Positions 25,782 through 33,474 of a DNA stretch of 64,000 nt are shown here, in pieces. The position numbers and the translations under genes are program-made. Origin of the DNA: Streptomyces sp. F63 (GTDB taxonomy: Bacteria; Actinomycetota; Actinomycetes; Streptomycetales; Streptomycetaceae); NCBI RefSeq assembly GCF_018070345.1, contig NZ_JAGPXX010000033.1:1-64000 (forward strand). The letters run 5' to 3'. Each line of letters opens with the position of its first letter. The first letter of the stretch is position 1. A model generated the notes under the pieces. It worked only from the letters and a program-made list of their open reading frames with translations. It ran no database searches and had not been told where the DNA came from.

Positions 25782-26374
25782 TACGCCGTCACCCGCTGGG
25801 TGATGCAGGGCAGGCCTTCCCCATCTACATCACGGTGGTGGCAGGCCTGCTCTTTCTTGCTTTCGCCTACTTCGCAGTCGGGCAGGCAGCCGCCACGCGC
25901 AACGGCGCCCAGACAGCGGCGGACGCGGCGGCGCTGGCCGCGGCTCAGGACGTCCGGGACCAGATGTACGACGGTTTCCTGGAAGCCGTCGAGGCCGAGG
26001 ACGCCTGGGAGGACTGGCTCGGTGGCAACGGTCTCACGGATCTGGACGAGGCTGCCGCCTGCGCCGAAGCGGCTGACTTCGCAGCCAGGAACAACTCCAG
26101 CGCCAATCCGTGCGAGTGCTCCGAGGACGAGTGCTCAGTAGGGGTCCGCACCGAGTACACCATCGGGAAATCCATCGTGCCCGGTACCGAGAGCACACAC
26201 GGCGAGGCCGACGCGACAGCAGTGGTCGAGCCGCGCTGTCGCGTCGAAAACGGCGACACGGACTCCATCGAGTTCTCCTGCGACGGTGAGGACTGGATCA
26301 TGGATCCGGATGATCTCGATACAGACACGCTTCCAGAAGTAGCGGAGCTCTTTTCGGTCTACCTGTCTGAGTGA
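25778..26374 (+). CDS. TadG-like pilus-associated protein
   Basis: About 198 residues. The N-terminal QAFPIYITVVAGLLFLAFAY helix and the motif NGAQTAADAAALAAAQDVRDQ are typical of TadG-related (putative Flp pilus) proteins. The rest is acidic, with a Cys cluster (NPCECSEDECSVG) and no von Willebrand A domain, so it is shorter than classical TadG. I infer a TTG start at 25778 overlapping the flp stop (TTGA), because no ATG or GTG occurs in frame before the membrane helix. Third-position GC is visibly lower than in tadA-C. Confidence 0.75.
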   Translation: MIRRHPLGDAGQAFPIYITVVAGLLFLAFAYFAVGQAAATRNGAQTAADAAALAAAQDVRDQMYDGFLEAVEAEDAWEDWLGGNGLTDLDEAAACAEAADFAARNNSSANPCECSEDECSVGVRTEYTIGKSIVPGTESTHGEADATAVVEPRCRVENGDTDSIEFSCDGEDWIMDPDDLDTDTLPEVAELFSVYLSE

Positions 26375-26406
26375 TCACCGTACACATCAGTAAAGGAACG
26401 CACTTC

Positions 26407-27003
26407 ATGAGCATTCGGCACACAGCGAAGGCCCGAAGGGGAGCCGCCGCAGCAGCGCTCGCAGCGGGCTTTGCCCTCGCCGTGGCCGGTTGCGGCGGTG
26501 GCGATAAGGGACAGTCCGAAGAGAATCCTTCCGAGCGATCGGCATCTGCGGAAGAGCCTGAGTCCGAGTCAGGGGGAGAAGGCGCCGAGGACTCCAAGGC
26601 GTCCGAGCCCATCGCCGAACTGGGGGGTGAGAGCGGGATGCAGCTGTCCATCCACTCCGTGAAGCGAGACGCCGGCGGATTCGTCACCGTGAACGGAGCC
26701 GTGAGGAACACAGGGAAGAAAGGGTACTTCGACACGCCTGCCTGGCGGGGGAACGAGAAGGAGCTTGTCTCCAACGGGTACTCCCTCGGTGGTGCCGCAC
26801 TCGTCGACCAGAAGGGCAAGAAGCGCTACTACGTGCTCCGCGACACCGAGGGACGCTGCCTCTGCACGACGGGGATCACCAAGGTCGAGCCAGGCGAGGA
26901 AATCCCCGTCTTCGTGCAGTTCCCCGCCCCGCCCGAAGGCACCACCGAGGTGGAGTTCTCCCTCCCCACGTTCGACTCCGCCACCGTAGAGATCACCGAG
27001 TGA
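26407..27003 (+). CDS. Secreted lipoprotein of the Tad locus
   Basis: A 198-residue protein with a lipoprotein signal peptide (AALAAGFALAVAGCGGG), the lipobox Cys being residue 29 or so. A Ser/Glu-rich linker follows, then a beta-rich domain (ELGGESGMQLSIHSVKRD and a C-terminal VEFSLPTFDSATVEIT) of the kind that may hold pilus parts in the cell envelope. The AAAGGA site before ATG 26407 supports the start. It lies 32 bases after the TadG-like gene and seven bases before the OmpA-domain gene. No named family is recognised. Confidence 0.75.
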   Translation: MSIRHTAKARRGAAAAALAAGFALAVAGCGGGDKGQSEENPSERSASAEEPESESGGEGAEDSKASEPIAELGGESGMQLSIHSVKRDAGGFVTVNGAVRNTGKKGYFDTPAWRGNEKELVSNGYSLGGAALVDQKGKKRYYVLRDTEGRCLCTTGITKVEPGEEIPVFVQFPAPPEGTTEVEFSLPTFDSATVEITE

Positions 27004-27010
27004 GTCCCCC

Positions 27011-27688
27011 ATGACCCCGACTCGTCCTCACCCCAAGCCCCTGCCCCTGCCCCGCTCCGCGATGGCCCCCACGGCCCTGGTCATGGCCCTCGCCCTGTCC
27101 GTGCTCGGTGTGCACACGGCCGACGGGGCCCGTGCCGATGACGGGCCCGTATCGCCCGGTGGCCCCGGGGCGGCGATCACTCCGTCCCCGCCGGTCGAGA
27201 TCGATGCCGACGACCCGGACCTCAAGATGGTCGCCGGGGCCCAACTGGCGGACGCCAAAGTGCTCGACATCAAATCGGTGGTGGAGGACCTCGGCGGGGA
27301 CGAGCGGCGCGAGGACACCAACGCCGACGTGACCTTCGCCCTTCAGGCTGAAGTGCTCTTCGGCAGGGACAGCGCCAAACTCGACGGCAAGGCCAACGCG
27401 CGCATCGCCGCCATCGCGGAGGAGATCAAGAAGCAGGACGCCAAGCGGGTCCAGGTATTCGGATTCACGGACAATCTCGGCTCCTCCGCACACGGTGACG
27501 TTCTGTCGAAGAAGCGCGCCAACGCCGTCCACAAACAGCTCGCCAAGGACCTCGACTCGGGCGTTGCCTTCGATATCCGCGGCTACGGCGAGCAGTTCCC
27601 GATCGCGGACAACTCCACCGAAGAGGGCCGCAAGAAGAACCGCCGCGTCGAGGTCTCCTTCCCCCGCACCGACGGCAACGCCGGCTGA
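27011..27688 (+). CDS. Secreted OmpA-domain protein of the Tad locus
   Basis: A 225-residue protein with an N-terminal signal peptide (APTALVMALALSVLGVHTADG) and a C-terminal OmpA/MotB-type domain: EVLFGRDSAKLDGKANARIA, VFGFTDNLGSSAHGDVLS and a final RGYGEQFPIADN / EGRKKNRRVEVSF. The Asp and Arg that bind peptidoglycan are present. It would tether the pilus apparatus or its lipoprotein partner to the wall. OmpA-like proteins are regular members of Tad loci in Gram-negative bacteria and also occur in actinomycete ones. It is the last gene of the operon. Confidence 0.85.
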   Translation: MTPTRPHPKPLPLPRSAMAPTALVMALALSVLGVHTADGARADDGPVSPGGPGAAITPSPPVEIDADDPDLKMVAGAQLADAKVLDIKSVVEDLGGDERREDTNADVTFALQAEVLFGRDSAKLDGKANARIAAIAEEIKKQDAKRVQVFGFTDNLGSSAHGDVLSKKRANAVHKQLAKDLDSGVAFDIRGYGEQFPIADNSTEEGRKKNRRVEVSFPRTDGNAG

Positions 27689-27957
27689 CGCTCCCCACCC
27701 CCGTACCGGCCACAGCCCTTTCCTTCCGGCGCCCGCCCGCCCTGGTTGCGGTGCCGCGCCGAGCCCTGCCGGACCGGCGGACGTTCCGGCTCCCGCGGTT
27801 GCGCCCCTGGGCCGGGCCGCTGCACACGTACGCCCCCGGTGTGCCACAGGCGCCGGGGCACGCGGCGCGTTCCGCTCTGGGCGCCGTCCGCGGGTGGGGG
27901 GCATGATGCCGGGTGAGGGGGCGGCGCCCCGCCGTCCCGCGGAGGAGGCGCGCGGTG

Positions 27958-28797
27958 GTGCAGCAATCCGTACTCGTGACCGGTGGCACCGGGACCCTCG
28001 GCCGGGTCGTGGTCCAGCGGCTCCTCGACGCCGCGCCCGCCGGCGCCCGGCTTCCCGACGGCCGTCCCGCCGTACGCGTGCTGAGCCGGCGGCCCCGCCC
28101 CGCCGCGGGCGAACGGCCGTACGACTGGGCCACCGGTGATCTGCGCACCGGCGAGGGTGTGGACGCGGCGGTCGCCGGGACGGATGCCGTCATCCACTGC
28201 GCCACGACGCTCGGGCGCGAGGACGTGGAGGCCACCCGGCGGCTGACGGACGCGGTGGCCCGGCAGCCGGACGGCAGCCCGCATCTCGTCCACATCTCCA
28301 TCGTGGGCATCGACCGGATTCCGCTCGGCTACTACCGGGCCAAGCTGGAGACCGAGCGGATCATCGAGTCCTCACAGGTGCCGTGGACCATCCTGCGCGC
28401 CACCCAGTTCCACGACCTGATCGCCCGCATTGCCTCCGCCCAGCGCGGGCTGCCCGCACTGGCAGCTTTCGCCGGGGTGCGCTTCCAGCCGGTCGACGTG
28501 ACGGAGGTGGCCGGGCGCCTCGTCGAGCTGGCGGACGGGTTCCCGGCCGGACGCGTCCCCGACCTGGGCGGTCCGGAAGCCCGCGCGCACACCGAACTCA
28601 CCCGCGCCTGGCTGCGGGCCACCGGCAGGCGGCGGGCCGTGCTGCCCCTGCCGCTGCCCGGGAAGGCGGGGCGCGCGCTGCGCGCGGGAGCCAATCTGGT
28701 GCCGGCCGGAGAGGACGGCGCCGTCCTCGGCCGGCTCACCTTCGAGGACTTCCTGACCGGCCGGCGGCCATCGGGGCGGGACGCGCAGCGGGGGTGA
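27958..28797 (+). CDS. NmrA-like NAD(P)-binding reductase/epimerase
   Basis: A 279-residue atypical short-chain dehydrogenase. The Rossmann motif SVLVTGGTGTLGRVVVQRL opens the protein, DAVIHCATTLG and HISIVGIDRIPLGYYRAKLE follow, and the Tyr/Lys pair of the extended SDR family is present (YYRAK). Such NmrA/YtfG-like proteins act as quinone or NAD(P) sensors or reductases. No substrate can be assigned. Two adjacent GTG codons (27955, 27958) follow GGAGGAGG, and either may be used. It is separated from the Tad operon by about 270 bases without a gene. Confidence 0.82.
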   Translation: MQQSVLVTGGTGTLGRVVVQRLLDAAPAGARLPDGRPAVRVLSRRPRPAAGERPYDWATGDLRTGEGVDAAVAGTDAVIHCATTLGREDVEATRRLTDAVARQPDGSPHLVHISIVGIDRIPLGYYRAKLETERIIESSQVPWTILRATQFHDLIARIASAQRGLPALAAFAGVRFQPVDVTEVAGRLVELADGFPAGRVPDLGGPEARAHTELTRAWLRATGRRRAVLPLPLPGKAGRALRAGANLVPAGEDGAVLGRLTFEDFLTGRRPSGRDAQRG

Positions 28798-28805
28798 ACG
28801 GGACG

Positions 28806-28834
28806 CCGGTCCGGACAGCGGTCGAGCGGACCGG
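28806..28834. terminator. Candidate terminator after the NmrA-like gene
   Basis: CCGGTCCG (28806-28813) pairs with CGGACCGG (28827-28834) across a 13-base loop, nine bases after the stop codon. Confidence 0.45.
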
Positions 28835-28982
28835 AGGGGGCCTCGACGTTCCTCCGTCCAACCGAATCCGTTCGTCGGTGCGCGTCCAGGCCTGTTCAGG
28901 CCGGTCCATGCCGGTCCGGCGCTCGCCGCACCCGTCCGGCTCCTGTCCGTGCCCGTCCGTGCCCGCGGACGGCGCCGTCCGG

Positions 28983-29465
28983 TCAGCCGATGCGGACCCG
29001 CGCGCCGCGGACCAGCCCCCAGTCCCGCATCGCGCCGGCCTCCGCCTCCAGGACGTGGCGTGCCCGGAGGCGGGGCCGGCCCAGCTGTCCGGGGCGCATG
29101 GTGCGGACGTCGAGCACCCGGAAGTCCCGGCTCAGGTACGCGACGTCGATCGGGAACCGCATCCGGAAGGTGTGCACGCTGTTCGCCGGGGTCAGCAGGA
29201 TCGCCCCCTCAACGCCGTCCCGGCCGAGGAGTCCCCGCGTGCGGGCCCGCAGGGAAGCGGCGACCTCCAGGCGGACGGTCCGGCCGGCCGGCCGCCGTCC
29301 GGCCTCCGCGTCGGCCCGGCCGTCCGCGGCGCCGCCGGTCCCGGCCCCGTTCCCGCCGTCGGCGGGGGCGGCCGGGGCGGGGGCGGACGTGGTCGCGGTG
29401 GTGGCGGAGGTGGAGGCCGGGGTGATGACGGTCAGGACGGTGATGCCGTCGCGCAGGTGTGCCAT
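28983..29465 (-). CDS. DUF192 protein
   Basis: A 160-residue protein. Its C-terminal 100 residues are a DUF192 domain: ARTRGLLGRDGVEGAILLTP, VHTFRMRFPIDVAYL and VLEAEAGAMRDWGL. The function of DUF192 is unknown. About 55 residues of Ala/Thr/Gly-rich linker precede it. The GGAAGG site before ATG 29465 supports the start. It is divergent from the prepilin peptidase gene. I recall this pairing from other Streptomyces, which would make DUF192 a possible accessory of pilus or secretion, but that is only association. Confidence 0.8.
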   Translation of the reverse strand: MAHLRDGITVLTVITPASTSATTATTSAPAPAAPADGGNGAGTGGAADGRADAEAGRRPAGRTVRLEVAASLRARTRGLLGRDGVEGAILLTPANSVHTFRMRFPIDVAYLSRDFRVLDVRTMRPGQLGRPRLRARHVLEAEAGAMRDWGLVRGARVRIG

Positions 29466-29622
29466 GCCGCTGCCTTCCGCCCCGTCAGTCCGCTGGTCGT
29501 ACGGAGCATGGCGGCCGCTGCTCGGTCCGCCGCCTCCGTCTCCGGGCCACTTCGGTGAGCCCGGCCGCCATGTTCCCACCGGACGTTGGCGCGTGGCGCG
29601 GCGCGCAGCCTCAGCGTTCCCT

Positions 29623-29703
29623 GCCGCTGCTGCCGCTGCTGCCGCTGCTGCCGCTGCTGCCGCTGCTGCCGCTGCTGCCGCTGCTGCCGCTGCTGCCGCT
29701 GCT
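29623..29703. repeat. 9-bp minisatellite, nine perfect copies
   Basis: GCCGCTGCT is repeated nine times without error from 29623, then a variant GCCGCCGCT. It lies in the roughly 345-base gap between the divergent DUF192 and prepilin peptidase genes. Long open frames across it, giving poly-Ala or Leu-Leu-Pro, have no start signal and are rejected as genes. Replication slippage here would alter promoter spacing. Confidence 0.9.
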
Positions 29704-29775
29704 GCCGCCGCTGCCGCGGCGGTCAGCGGTCGGCCGGGCCGGTCCCGGGGCCGCCCGGTCTGGGTCCACGGGCCC

Positions 29776-29805
29776 ATGACCCGCCGCGCCCGCGGTCCGT
29801 ACAGT
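29776..29805 (+). promoter_or_regulatory. Leaderless promoter of the prepilin peptidase gene
   Basis: A -35-like ATGACC (29776-29781) and a -10-like TACAGT (29800-29805) are 18 bases apart. The GTG start follows six bases after the -10, so transcription would begin at or next to the start codon. No ribosome-binding site is present, as expected for a leaderless message. Confidence 0.5.
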
Positions 29806-29811
29806 CGGTGC

Positions 29812-30678
29812 GTGTCCTTGCCGCTCACCGTTCTCGCCGCCCTGTACGGCGCCGCCGCCGGACTGCTGGTCCCGCGTGCGGCGTACCGGCTGGCCGTGGA
29901 CCCCGGAGAGCCGTGGCGGTCCGGCTGCCCCGGCGGGCATCCGCTCGGCGGCCCGGCACGGGGCTGGGCGGGTCTCGGCCGCTGCGCGCTCTGCGCGTCG
30001 GGTGACCGGAGCGGTGCGGTGCCGCCCGCCGGGGCGATGTCACAGCCCGCGCCCCCGAGCGCCGCTCTCCGCGCCGGTGCGCCCCCCGGTGGCGGTGGTC
30101 CGGAGGTGTCCACGGCCCGGCTGGGGCCCTGGTTCGGTCCGCGTTCAGCCGGCGCCGTCCTGCTGTCCGCGCTCACGTGCGGCGGGCTCGCCGCGGCCAC
30201 CGGGGCGCGGCCCGAACTGGCGGTGTGGCTGCTGCTGGCGCCGTTCGTGCTCGTCCTCGGCTATGTCGACGCGGCCGTGCACCGCTTGCCCGATGTGCTG
30301 ACCCTCACCCTGCCGGCGGGCACCGCCGCCCTGCTCGGCGTGGCGGCGCTGCTGCCGGGGCCCGGCGGCTCCTGGAGCGCCGCGCTGCTGGGCGGCGCGG
30401 CGCTGGGCGGCGCGTATCTGGCCCTGTTCCTGGTCCACCCGGCAGGCATGGGCTTCGGTGACGTCAAGCTCGCGCTGACCGCGGGGGTCGCCCTCGGGTG
30501 GTACGGCTGGGGTGTGCTGTTCGCCGGTGCGTTCGCCGGATTCCTGTTCGGGGCGGTCTACGGAGCGGCTCTGGTGGTGCTGCGACGCGCCGGTCGCAAG
30601 ACCGCTCTTCCCTTCGGTCCCTTCATGATGTCCGGCGCCCTGCTGGGGCTGCTGCTGGGCGGCCTGGCCCGGTCCTGA
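29812..30678 (+). CDS. A24 prepilin peptidase, TadV/CpaA-like
   Basis: A 288-residue integral membrane aspartyl protease. The two catalytic aspartates are in VLGYVDAAVHRLPDVLTLTL and HPAGMGFGDVKLALTAGVALG, the latter the GxGD motif. The N-terminal part is a degenerate prepilin-methylase region: the tetra-Cys pattern is reduced to a CPGGH and RCALC, so N-methylation is doubtful. It should cleave the leaders of Flp and TadE encoded at 18.5-25.8 kb. Start GTG 29812 is set by the promoter position and by the conserved hydrophobic LTVLAALYGAAAGLLVPRA. Confidence 0.88.
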   Translation: MSLPLTVLAALYGAAAGLLVPRAAYRLAVDPGEPWRSGCPGGHPLGGPARGWAGLGRCALCASGDRSGAVPPAGAMSQPAPPSAALRAGAPPGGGGPEVSTARLGPWFGPRSAGAVLLSALTCGGLAAATGARPELAVWLLLAPFVLVLGYVDAAVHRLPDVLTLTLPAGTAALLGVAALLPGPGGSWSAALLGGAALGGAYLALFLVHPAGMGFGDVKLALTAGVALGWYGWGVLFAGAFAGFLFGAVYGAALVVLRRAGRKTALPFGPFMMSGALLGLLLGGLARS

Positions 30679-31013
30679 CCGGCACGAACGGTGATTTCAC
30701 GGGGGTTCGCCGCCGTTCGCCGGGTAACGGGGCGGCTGTCCGCCGGTGTCCCGAGCATCCTGCGGTGCGCGGATCACCCCGTTCCACGGGCTATGGTGGA
30801 AGCCCCCCCTCGGGCCGGTCCGTATCCCCCCACGGACCGGCCCGCTTCTCGTTTTCCCGCACGGCGACCGTGCCCGCTTCGTGGACTCTCCCGCGTCGGG
30901 ACGACCGTGCGCGGCGGCCTGTGCCGCGGAGGAGACGGGGGGAAACGTGTCGCACGGGGGATGGCGGCCGCCGCCCGCGCCGGGGCGCGGACCCTCCCGG
31001 AGCGGAAGGGGCC
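30679..31013. other. Gene-free gap between prepilin peptidase and aldo/keto reductase
   Basis: The two genes converge here. Apart from the hairpin at 30812-30843 and a GC-rich spacer, I see no gene, RNA or promoter. Confidence 0.5.
30812..30843. terminator. Convergent-gene terminator hairpin
   Basis: GGGCCGGTCCGT (30812-30823) pairs perfectly over 12 bp with ACGGACCGGCCC (30832-30843) across a C-rich 8-base loop. Confidence 0.75.
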
Positions 31014-32057
31014 TCAGCTCCGGAGTGCCCAGATGTTGACCCCCGGCGTGGTCACCGCGAAGGTGTCGATCTCCGCCAGTTCCTCCCCGGTGAGCCGCGG
31101 CCCGCGCAGCGCCGCCACATTGGCCTCCAGCTGCCGTACGCTCGACGCCCCGATCAGCGCGGACGTCATCCGCTCGTCCCGCAGCACCCAGGCCAGGGCG
31201 AGCTGGGCCAGGGACTGGCCGCGCCGCCGGGCGATGGCGTCGAGCCCGCGCAGCCTCCGCACGACGTCGTCCGTGAGCAGGCCGGGGTCGAGGGACTTCC
31301 CCTGGGCGGCGCGCGAGTCCTCCGGGATGCCGTTCAGGTACTTGTCGGTGAGCATCCCCTGCGCGAGCGGTGCGAAGGAGATGCAGCCCATGCCCTCCGC
31401 CTCCAGGGTGTCCAGCAGCCCGTCGTCCTCGATCCAGCGGTTGATCATGGAGTAGGACGGCTGGTGGATCAGTGCCGGGACGCCCATGGAGCGCAGCAGC
31501 CGCGCGGCCTCCCGTGTCTGTTCCGCGGTGTACGAGGAGATGCCGGCGTACAGCGCCTTGCCCTGCCGCACGGCCGAGGCGAGGGCACCCATCGTCTCCT
31601 CCAGCGGGGTGGCGGCGTCGAAGCGGTGCGAGTAGAAGATGTCGACGTAGTCGACGCCCATCCGGCGCAGCGAGGCGTCCAGCGAGGACAGCAGGTACTT
31701 GCGCGAGCCCCACTCGCCGTACGGGCCGGGGTGCATGAGGTAGCCGGCCTTGGTGGAGAGGACCAGTTCGTCGCGGTACGGGCGGAAGTCCTGGTCGAGG
31801 ATCCCGCCGAAGGCGAGTTCGGCCGCGCCGGGCGGCGGACCGTAGTTGTTGGCCAGGTCGAAGTGGGTGATGCCGAGGTCGAAGGCCCGGCGCAGGATGG
31901 CCCGCTGGGACGCGAGGCTCCGGTCGTCGCCGAAGTTGTGCCAGAGGCCGAGGGAGATCTCGGGGAGCTTGAGCCCGCTGCGGCCGGTGCGGCGGTAGGA
32001 CATGGAGTCGTAGCGTCCGTCGGCGGCGCGGTGGGGGGAACCGGGGAGGGGAGGCAT
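31014..32057 (-). CDS. Aldo/keto reductase, YghZ-like
   Basis: A 347-residue NADPH-dependent oxidoreductase of the AKR14 (L-glyceraldehyde-3-phosphate reductase) type. Catalytic residues are visible: Asp and Tyr in GITHFDLANNYGPPPG, Lys in VLSTKAGYLMHPGP, and the active-site His in VDIFYSHRFD. The C-terminal cofactor region reads SALIGASSVRQLEANVAAL. Enzymes of this group detoxify methylglyoxal and reduce L-glyceraldehyde-3-phosphate in E. coli. The ATG at 32057 has GGGAGGA seven bases upstream. It is transcribed divergently from the prenyltransferase gene. Confidence 0.92.
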   Translation of the reverse strand: MPPLPGSPHRAADGRYDSMSYRRTGRSGLKLPEISLGLWHNFGDDRSLASQRAILRRAFDLGITHFDLANNYGPPPGAAELAFGGILDQDFRPYRDELVLSTKAGYLMHPGPYGEWGSRKYLLSSLDASLRRMGVDYVDIFYSHRFDAATPLEETMGALASAVRQGKALYAGISSYTAEQTREAARLLRSMGVPALIHQPSYSMINRWIEDDGLLDTLEAEGMGCISFAPLAQGMLTDKYLNGIPEDSRAAQGKSLDPGLLTDDVVRRLRGLDAIARRRGQSLAQLALAWVLRDERMTSALIGASSVRQLEANVAALRGPRLTGEELAEIDTFAVTTPGVNIWALRS

Positions 32058-32114
32058 CACGTCGTCCTCCCTATCACGGCCGTCGCGGGACACGGTTGGC
32101 CCGGTCGGCGGTGG

Positions 32115-32128
32115 GCACAGTAATGTGC
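32115..32128. promoter_or_regulatory. Palindrome in the divergent promoter region
   Basis: GCACA (32115-32119) and TGTGC (32124-32128) are inverted around GTAA, within the 113-base gap between the aldo/keto reductase and the prenyltransferase. TAATGT (32121-32126) inside it could be a -10 box for the rightward gene. Confidence 0.35.
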
Positions 32129-32170
32129 TTGTTTCGGTGCTGGCACTGCTCGGAGGGGCTGAAGAAGGCG

Positions 32171-32989
32171 ATGCTGCGTAATGCCGGGGGGCAGAGCGAA
32201 ACCGAGCGGCGGCGCCGCGGACCCTATGCGGCAGTGCGTGAACTGGTGTACGGCCTCTACGCCCGCCGGGTCGAACGGCGGCTCGACACCGCCCAGGGGC
32301 CCAAGCACATCGGTGTGATCCTGGACGGCAACCGGCGCTGGGCCCGCGCCTCCGGCGGTACCGCCGAGCAGGGCCACCGTGCCGGCGCCGGGAAGATCCG
32401 GGAACTGCTGGGCTGGTGCACCGAGACGGATGTCGAGGTGGTCACGCTCTGGCTGCTCTCCACGGACAACTTCGACCGTCCGGAGAACGAGCTCGTCCCG
32501 CTGCTCGGCATCATCGAGGACGCGGTGCGGGACCTCGCCGCCGACGGCCGCTGGCGGGTGCACCACGTGGGCACGATGGACCTGCTGCCGTCCCGCACCC
32601 AGACGGTGATCAAGGAGGCCGAGGAGGCCACCGCCCATGTCGAGGGGATACTCGTCAACGTCGCCGTCGGCTATGGCGGCCGCCAGGAGATCACCGACGC
32701 CGTGCGCTCCCTCCTCACCGCGGAGGCCGAGCGCGGCACCTCGCTCCCGGAGCTGGCGGAGAAGCTCGACATCGAGCACATCTCCCAGCACCTCTACACC
32801 CGTGGCCAGCCGGATCCCGACCTGGTGATCCGCACCAGCGGCGAGCAGCGGCTCTCCGGTTTCATGCTCTGGCAGAGCGCCCACTCGGAGTACTACTTCT
32901 GCGAGGTCTTCTGGCCCGCGTTCCGCAAGGTGGACTTCCTGCGCGCACTGCGCGACTACGCGGCACGCCACCGGCGGTACGGCGGCTGA
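32171..32989 (+). CDS. cis-Prenyltransferase (UppS family)
   Basis: A 272-residue soluble or peripheral enzyme that condenses isopentenyl diphosphate units with cis geometry. Family motifs: HIGVILDGNRRWARASG (catalytic Asp and RRWA), TLWLLSTDNFDRP, and the C-terminal LVIRTSGEQRLSGFML then SEYYFCEVFWPAFRKVDFLRAL. Products may be undecaprenyl diphosphate or a shorter Z-prenyl diphosphate. Streptomyces carry several paralogues, so the exact product is open. ATG 32171 is chosen by family comparison. The GGAGGGG site lies rather far upstream, and the frame is open back to a TTG at 32096. A hairpin at 33081 follows. Confidence 0.9.
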   Translation: MLRNAGGQSETERRRRGPYAAVRELVYGLYARRVERRLDTAQGPKHIGVILDGNRRWARASGGTAEQGHRAGAGKIRELLGWCTETDVEVVTLWLLSTDNFDRPENELVPLLGIIEDAVRDLAADGRWRVHHVGTMDLLPSRTQTVIKEAEEATAHVEGILVNVAVGYGGRQEITDAVRSLLTAEAERGTSLPELAEKLDIEHISQHLYTRGQPDPDLVIRTSGEQRLSGFMLWQSAHSEYYFCEVFWPAFRKVDFLRALRDYAARHRRYGG

Positions 32990-33474
32990 CGCCCGCCGCT
33001 TCCCGCCCGGCGGCGAGGAGCGGCGCGGTGGGCCGGCGTTGCCCCACCGTGCCGCACCGGCGCCGCCCCACTACGCCGCCGGGCCGGGGCAGTTGCCCGG
33101 CCCATGCCCCCGTCGTGCGGTGACGGCCGTAGGCCGCGGTCGTGCGCCGGGCCGCTCCGCCCTTCCGCGCCGTTGCGGACGCGTTCACCCCGGCGACGTG
33201 CGCACCGGGGCATGGGGCCGCTCGTTCGAGGGAATACCACCTCCAGATCGACGCCCGGCCCACGGGTGTCGAACGCAGCGGGCGGCTCGGAGGCCGTCCG
33301 CCCGGGAGGCCCTTTGCACACGGACGACCGCGCGGAACGGCCGGCTCCGGCCGGGCCTTTCGCGGACGGGAGCCGCGGAGGGCCGGTCTCCGGCCCGTGC
33401 AGCGCGGCCGGTACCGGCCCAGTCCCCCGCGACGCCGTCGCACCCCGACCTCTTCCGAGGGGGTTCGTCCACCC
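32990..33474. other. Leader region of the PIN-PhoH gene
   Basis: No gene is supported, although the downstream frame stays open across 33142-33474 with Arg/Gly/Pro-rich, non-protein-like composition. In mycobacteria a small upstream frame (PhoAT) accompanies phoH2. I see no convincing counterpart here. A hairpin at 33081-33103 lies near the left end. Confidence 0.4.
33081..33103 (+). terminator. Terminator after the cis-prenyltransferase gene
   Basis: GGGCCGGGGCA (33081-33091) pairs with TGCCCGGCCC (33094-33103) with one bulged base, about 90 bases after the stop. Confidence 0.5.

Noticed and set aside
28990..30678. A 562-codon frame including poly-alanine ahead of the prepilin peptidase
   Set aside because: The poly-Ala section is the translated 9-bp minisatellite and lies opposite the DUF192 gene. 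A promoter and conserved start at 29812 mark the real gene.
30691..31455. A 254-codon frame after the prepilin peptidase
   Set aside because: It crosses a perfect terminator hairpin and runs antisense into the aldo/keto reductase gene.
33142..33474. A PhoAT-like antitoxin or N-terminal extension upstream of the PIN-PhoH gene
   Set aside because: The frame is open but has random Arg/Gly/Pro composition and no ribosome-binding site, and the conserved PIN domain starts at 33475-33478.
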